DNA from: Candidatus Ectomicrobium neotermitis
GTDB lineage: Bacteria > Elusimicrobiota > Endomicrobiia > Endomicrobiales > Endomicrobiaceae
Length of the DNA: 6,960 nt
NCBI GenBank assembly: GCA_031283745.1
Contig: JAITBH010000099.1
Coordinates: forward strand, 1-6,960
Direction of reading: 5' to 3'
This document shows, piece after piece, positions 5,652 to 6,960 of the stretch (position 1 is its first letter; the number at the start of each line of letters is the position of its first letter). Under the pieces are notes generated by a model. That model saw nothing but the letters and a program-made list of their open reading frames with translations. It had not been told where the DNA came from and did not search any database. A program made the position numbers and the translations under genes.

Positions 5652-6711
5652 AATGAAAATTTTAATTGGTTTAAGCGGCGGGGTGGATTCGGCTGTTGCT
5701 GCTTGGTTACTCAAGAAACAAGGGCATGAGGTTTTTGGTGCGATGATGTCTATATGGGATAAAAGCCTGCCCATTCCAAAGAAAGATTATGGAGCATGTT
5801 TGGGACCAGAGGATGAGGACATTGAAGCGGTAGAAAAAATTGCAAAACATCTCGGCATACCTGTTCATATTCTCGATTGCAGGCAAGAGTATAAAGATAT
5901 TGTCCTTGAAAATTTTAGGAATGAATACAAAGAGGGCCGCACCCCAAACCCCTGCGTGTGGTGCAATGCTTATGTGAAATTTGGAGCGCTTCCCCGTGCA
6001 GCAAAAAGATATGGAATTTCTTTTGACAAGTTCGCCACTGGGCATTATGCAAATATCAGTTTTGACCCCGCCTCAAACACCTACCAGCTAAAAAAAGCCA
6101 AAGACGAAAACAAAGACCAGTCGTATTTTCTTTATCGCATTCCAAATCATCTTCTGGGCGATATTATTTTTCCGCTTGGGAATTTGAGCAAGGCTGAGGT
6201 CAGGAAAATCGCCGCCAAGATAAATTTGCCGGTGGCAGACAAGCCCGACAGCCAAGATTTTTATTGCGGAGACTACAATGACATTTTGCGTTTTAAGGAT
6301 AAGCAAGGTGATATTGTTGACAAAAACGGGAAGGTTTTAGGGCAACATCAAGGGGTGTGGAAGTATACGATTGGAAAGCGGAGAGGACTGGGAATTTCAA
6401 GTGCCGAGCCTTTGTATGTTGTGGATATTTTGGCGAAAAAAAACATTGTGGTTGTGGGCAGCAAAGATGATTTGTTTTCAAGCTCTTTAGAGGTAGTTGA
6501 CGCAGTGTGGCAAGCACCGCAAGCCCCGACAGAAGAGTTTGAGGCTATGGTCAAAATCAGACAGCAGCACATCCCCGCAAAAGCCAAGATTAAAATTGTA
6601 GGCAAGACAGTAAAAGTGGAATTTTCCCAGCCCCAAATGTCCATAACCGCAGGTCAAAGTGCAGTGTTCTACCAATCCGACACCGTCTTGGGCGGAGGGC
6701 CAATCCGTTAA
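5644..6711 (+). CDS. mnmA: MnmA, tRNA-specific 2-thiouridylase
   Basis: MnmA activates U34 of tRNA-Lys, -Glu and -Gln with ATP and adds sulfur from a relay protein, forming s2U34 for accurate decoding. Residues (from 5644) include the PP-loop SGGVDS (11-16), the GRTPNPCVWCN motif with Cys104 and the catalytic-type Cys107, ATGHYA, DQSYFL (158-163), DSQDFYCGD with Cys208 as the likely second catalytic cysteine, and the C-terminal AVFYQSDTVLGGGPIR. The length of 355 is normal. Most MnmA proteins read SQ-(D/E)-ICF near the second cysteine; here it is SQDFYC, one residue later. Start choice: ATGs at 5623, 5644 and 5653 are in frame. I chose 5644 because GGA lies about 11 nt upstream. Starting at 5653 would copy the TAA-A-ATG junction seen upstream; 5623 lies well inside the channel gene. 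At 5644 it overlaps the channel gene by 8 nt. No plus-strand terminator with a U-run follows. Confidence 0.95.
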   Translation: MNKMKILIGLSGGVDSAVAAWLLKKQGHEVFGAMMSIWDKSLPIPKKDYGACLGPEDEDIEAVEKIAKHLGIPVHILDCRQEYKDIVLENFRNEYKEGRTPNPCVWCNAYVKFGALPRAAKRYGISFDKFATGHYANISFDPASNTYQLKKAKDENKDQSYFLYRIPNHLLGDIIFPLGNLSKAEVRKIAAKINLPVADKPDSQDFYCGDYNDILRFKDKQGDIVDKNGKVLGQHQGVWKYTIGKRRGLGISSAEPLYVVDILAKKNIVVVGSKDDLFSSSLEVVDAVWQAPQAPTEEFEAMVKIRQQHIPAKAKIKIVGKTVKVEFSQPQMSITAGQSAVFYQSDTVLGGGPIR

Positions 6712-6732
6712 CGACTACTGGGAACAGCCACC

Positions 6733-6799
6733 AGTGATTAGTGGTTAGTGGTTAGTGAACGACCAGAACGGCGAGTGATCAGTGGTTAGTGAACGACCA
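6733..6799. repeat. Heptanucleotide repeat block, duplicated
   Basis: Seven-base units of the form AGTGRTY/AGTGAAC run in register: AGTGATT, AGTGGTT, AGTGGTT, AGTGAAC (6733-6760), then GACCA, and after an 8-base break AGTGATC, AGTGGTT, AGTGAAC (6774-6794), again with GACCA. The second block copies the first with one heptad fewer. It lies between mnmA and the tRNA terminator, with no coding potential seen, and resembles short-period intergenic repeats of other bacteria. Confidence 0.85.
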
Positions 6800-6850
6800 A
6801 GACCAAGGCAATCTCAGGGAGAGTAGCAAAGCCAGATTTTGGTGGGCAAT

Positions 6851-6884
6851 AAAAAACCCCTACCGGCATATGCCAGAAGGGGTT
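6851..6884 (-). terminator. Intrinsic terminator of the tRNA-Asn gene
   Basis: A long, near-perfect hairpin: AACCCCT (6855-6861 on the plus strand) pairs with AGGGGTT (6878-6884), and inside it CCGGCAT pairs with ATGCCAG apart from one T-T mismatch and a wobble. On the minus strand the stem runs straight into a U-run (6851-6856). It starts 6 nt after the end of the tRNA, so it is best read as the tRNA terminator. On the plus strand the stem is followed by A, not T. Confidence 0.9.
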
Positions 6885-6890
6885 AAAAAA

Positions 6891-6960
6891 CTCCGGCGAC
6901 TGGACTCGAACCAGTAACCGATCGGTTAACAGCCGATTGCTCCACCATTGAGCTACGCCG
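6891..6960 (-). tRNA. tRNA-Asn (anticodon GUU), missing its first two bases at the window edge
   Basis: The minus strand folds as a full cloverleaf: acceptor (TC)CGGCG with CGCCGGA, D arm GCTC-loop-GAGC, anticodon stem ATCGG/CCGAT around loop CTGTTAA (anticodon GTT, reading AAC/AAU), a 5-nt variable region, and T arm ACTGG-TTCGAGT-CCAGT. The discriminator base is G. With the two bases that lie outside the window it would be 72 nt. CCA is not encoded: TTTTTT follows the discriminator. Confidence 0.97.

Noticed and set aside
6733..6799. CRISPR array
   Set aside because: Units are 7 bases in direct tandem, with no 20-40 nt repeats or regular spacers, and no cas genes nearby.
1..6960. A new defence, mobile or biosynthetic system
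   Set aside because: Every gene but the two barrels belongs to a well-known housekeeping family; no integrase, transposase, toxin pair or biosynthetic enzyme set is seen.

Overview
The window looks like chromosomal DNA of a Gram-negative (diderm) bacterium of fairly low GC content. Two predicted outer-membrane beta-barrel proteins carry Sec signal peptides, which implies an outer membrane. All four complete, unshifted genes stop with TAA, and the only UGA used in coding is the frameshift UGA of prfB, so the standard bacterial code is in use. I cannot place the lineage from the sequence. The mix of a FadL/PorV/TraF_2-like barrel, a DFYC-type MnmA and AT-leaning codons would fit Elusimicrobiota or a similar gut or candidate phylum, but that is a guess.

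Layout. Positions 1-458 (minus strand) hold the start of ribD (riboflavin deaminase/reductase, cut off by the window edge). It is preceded by a complete FMN riboswitch and an intrinsic terminator. Directly upstream, only 15 bases from the riboswitch, is a 246-residue outer-membrane barrel protein (474-1214, minus). A 278-base AT-rich divergent region (1215-1492) carries promoters for both directions, an 8-bp inverted repeat over one of them, and a small same-strand cluster of DnaA-box-like 9-mers.

From 1493 to 6711 (plus strand) runs a tight four-gene cluster, probably an operon: a 596-residue outer-membrane protein, prfB (release factor 2, read through a +1 programmed frameshift), a YbdG-type mechanosensitive channel, and mnmA (tRNA U34 2-thiolase). 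The gaps are 26 nt, 1 nt and an overlap or 1 nt. A short non-coding stretch with heptanucleotide repeats (6733-6799) follows. A convergent tRNA-Asn(GUU) gene on the minus strand, with its own terminator, closes the window and lacks only its first two bases.

How the parts relate. The plus cluster joins two translation-fidelity genes (prfB, mnmA) with two envelope genes. Each looks like a conserved housekeeping function, controlled by RF2 frameshift autoregulation and probable translational coupling. The left side is FMN-feedback control of riboflavin synthesis. I see no phage, transposon, CRISPR or defence system. The less ordinary points are the riboswitch abutting the barrel gene, the DnaA-box-like cluster in the divergent region, the heptad repeats, and the lineage-specific tail and insert in the large barrel protein.
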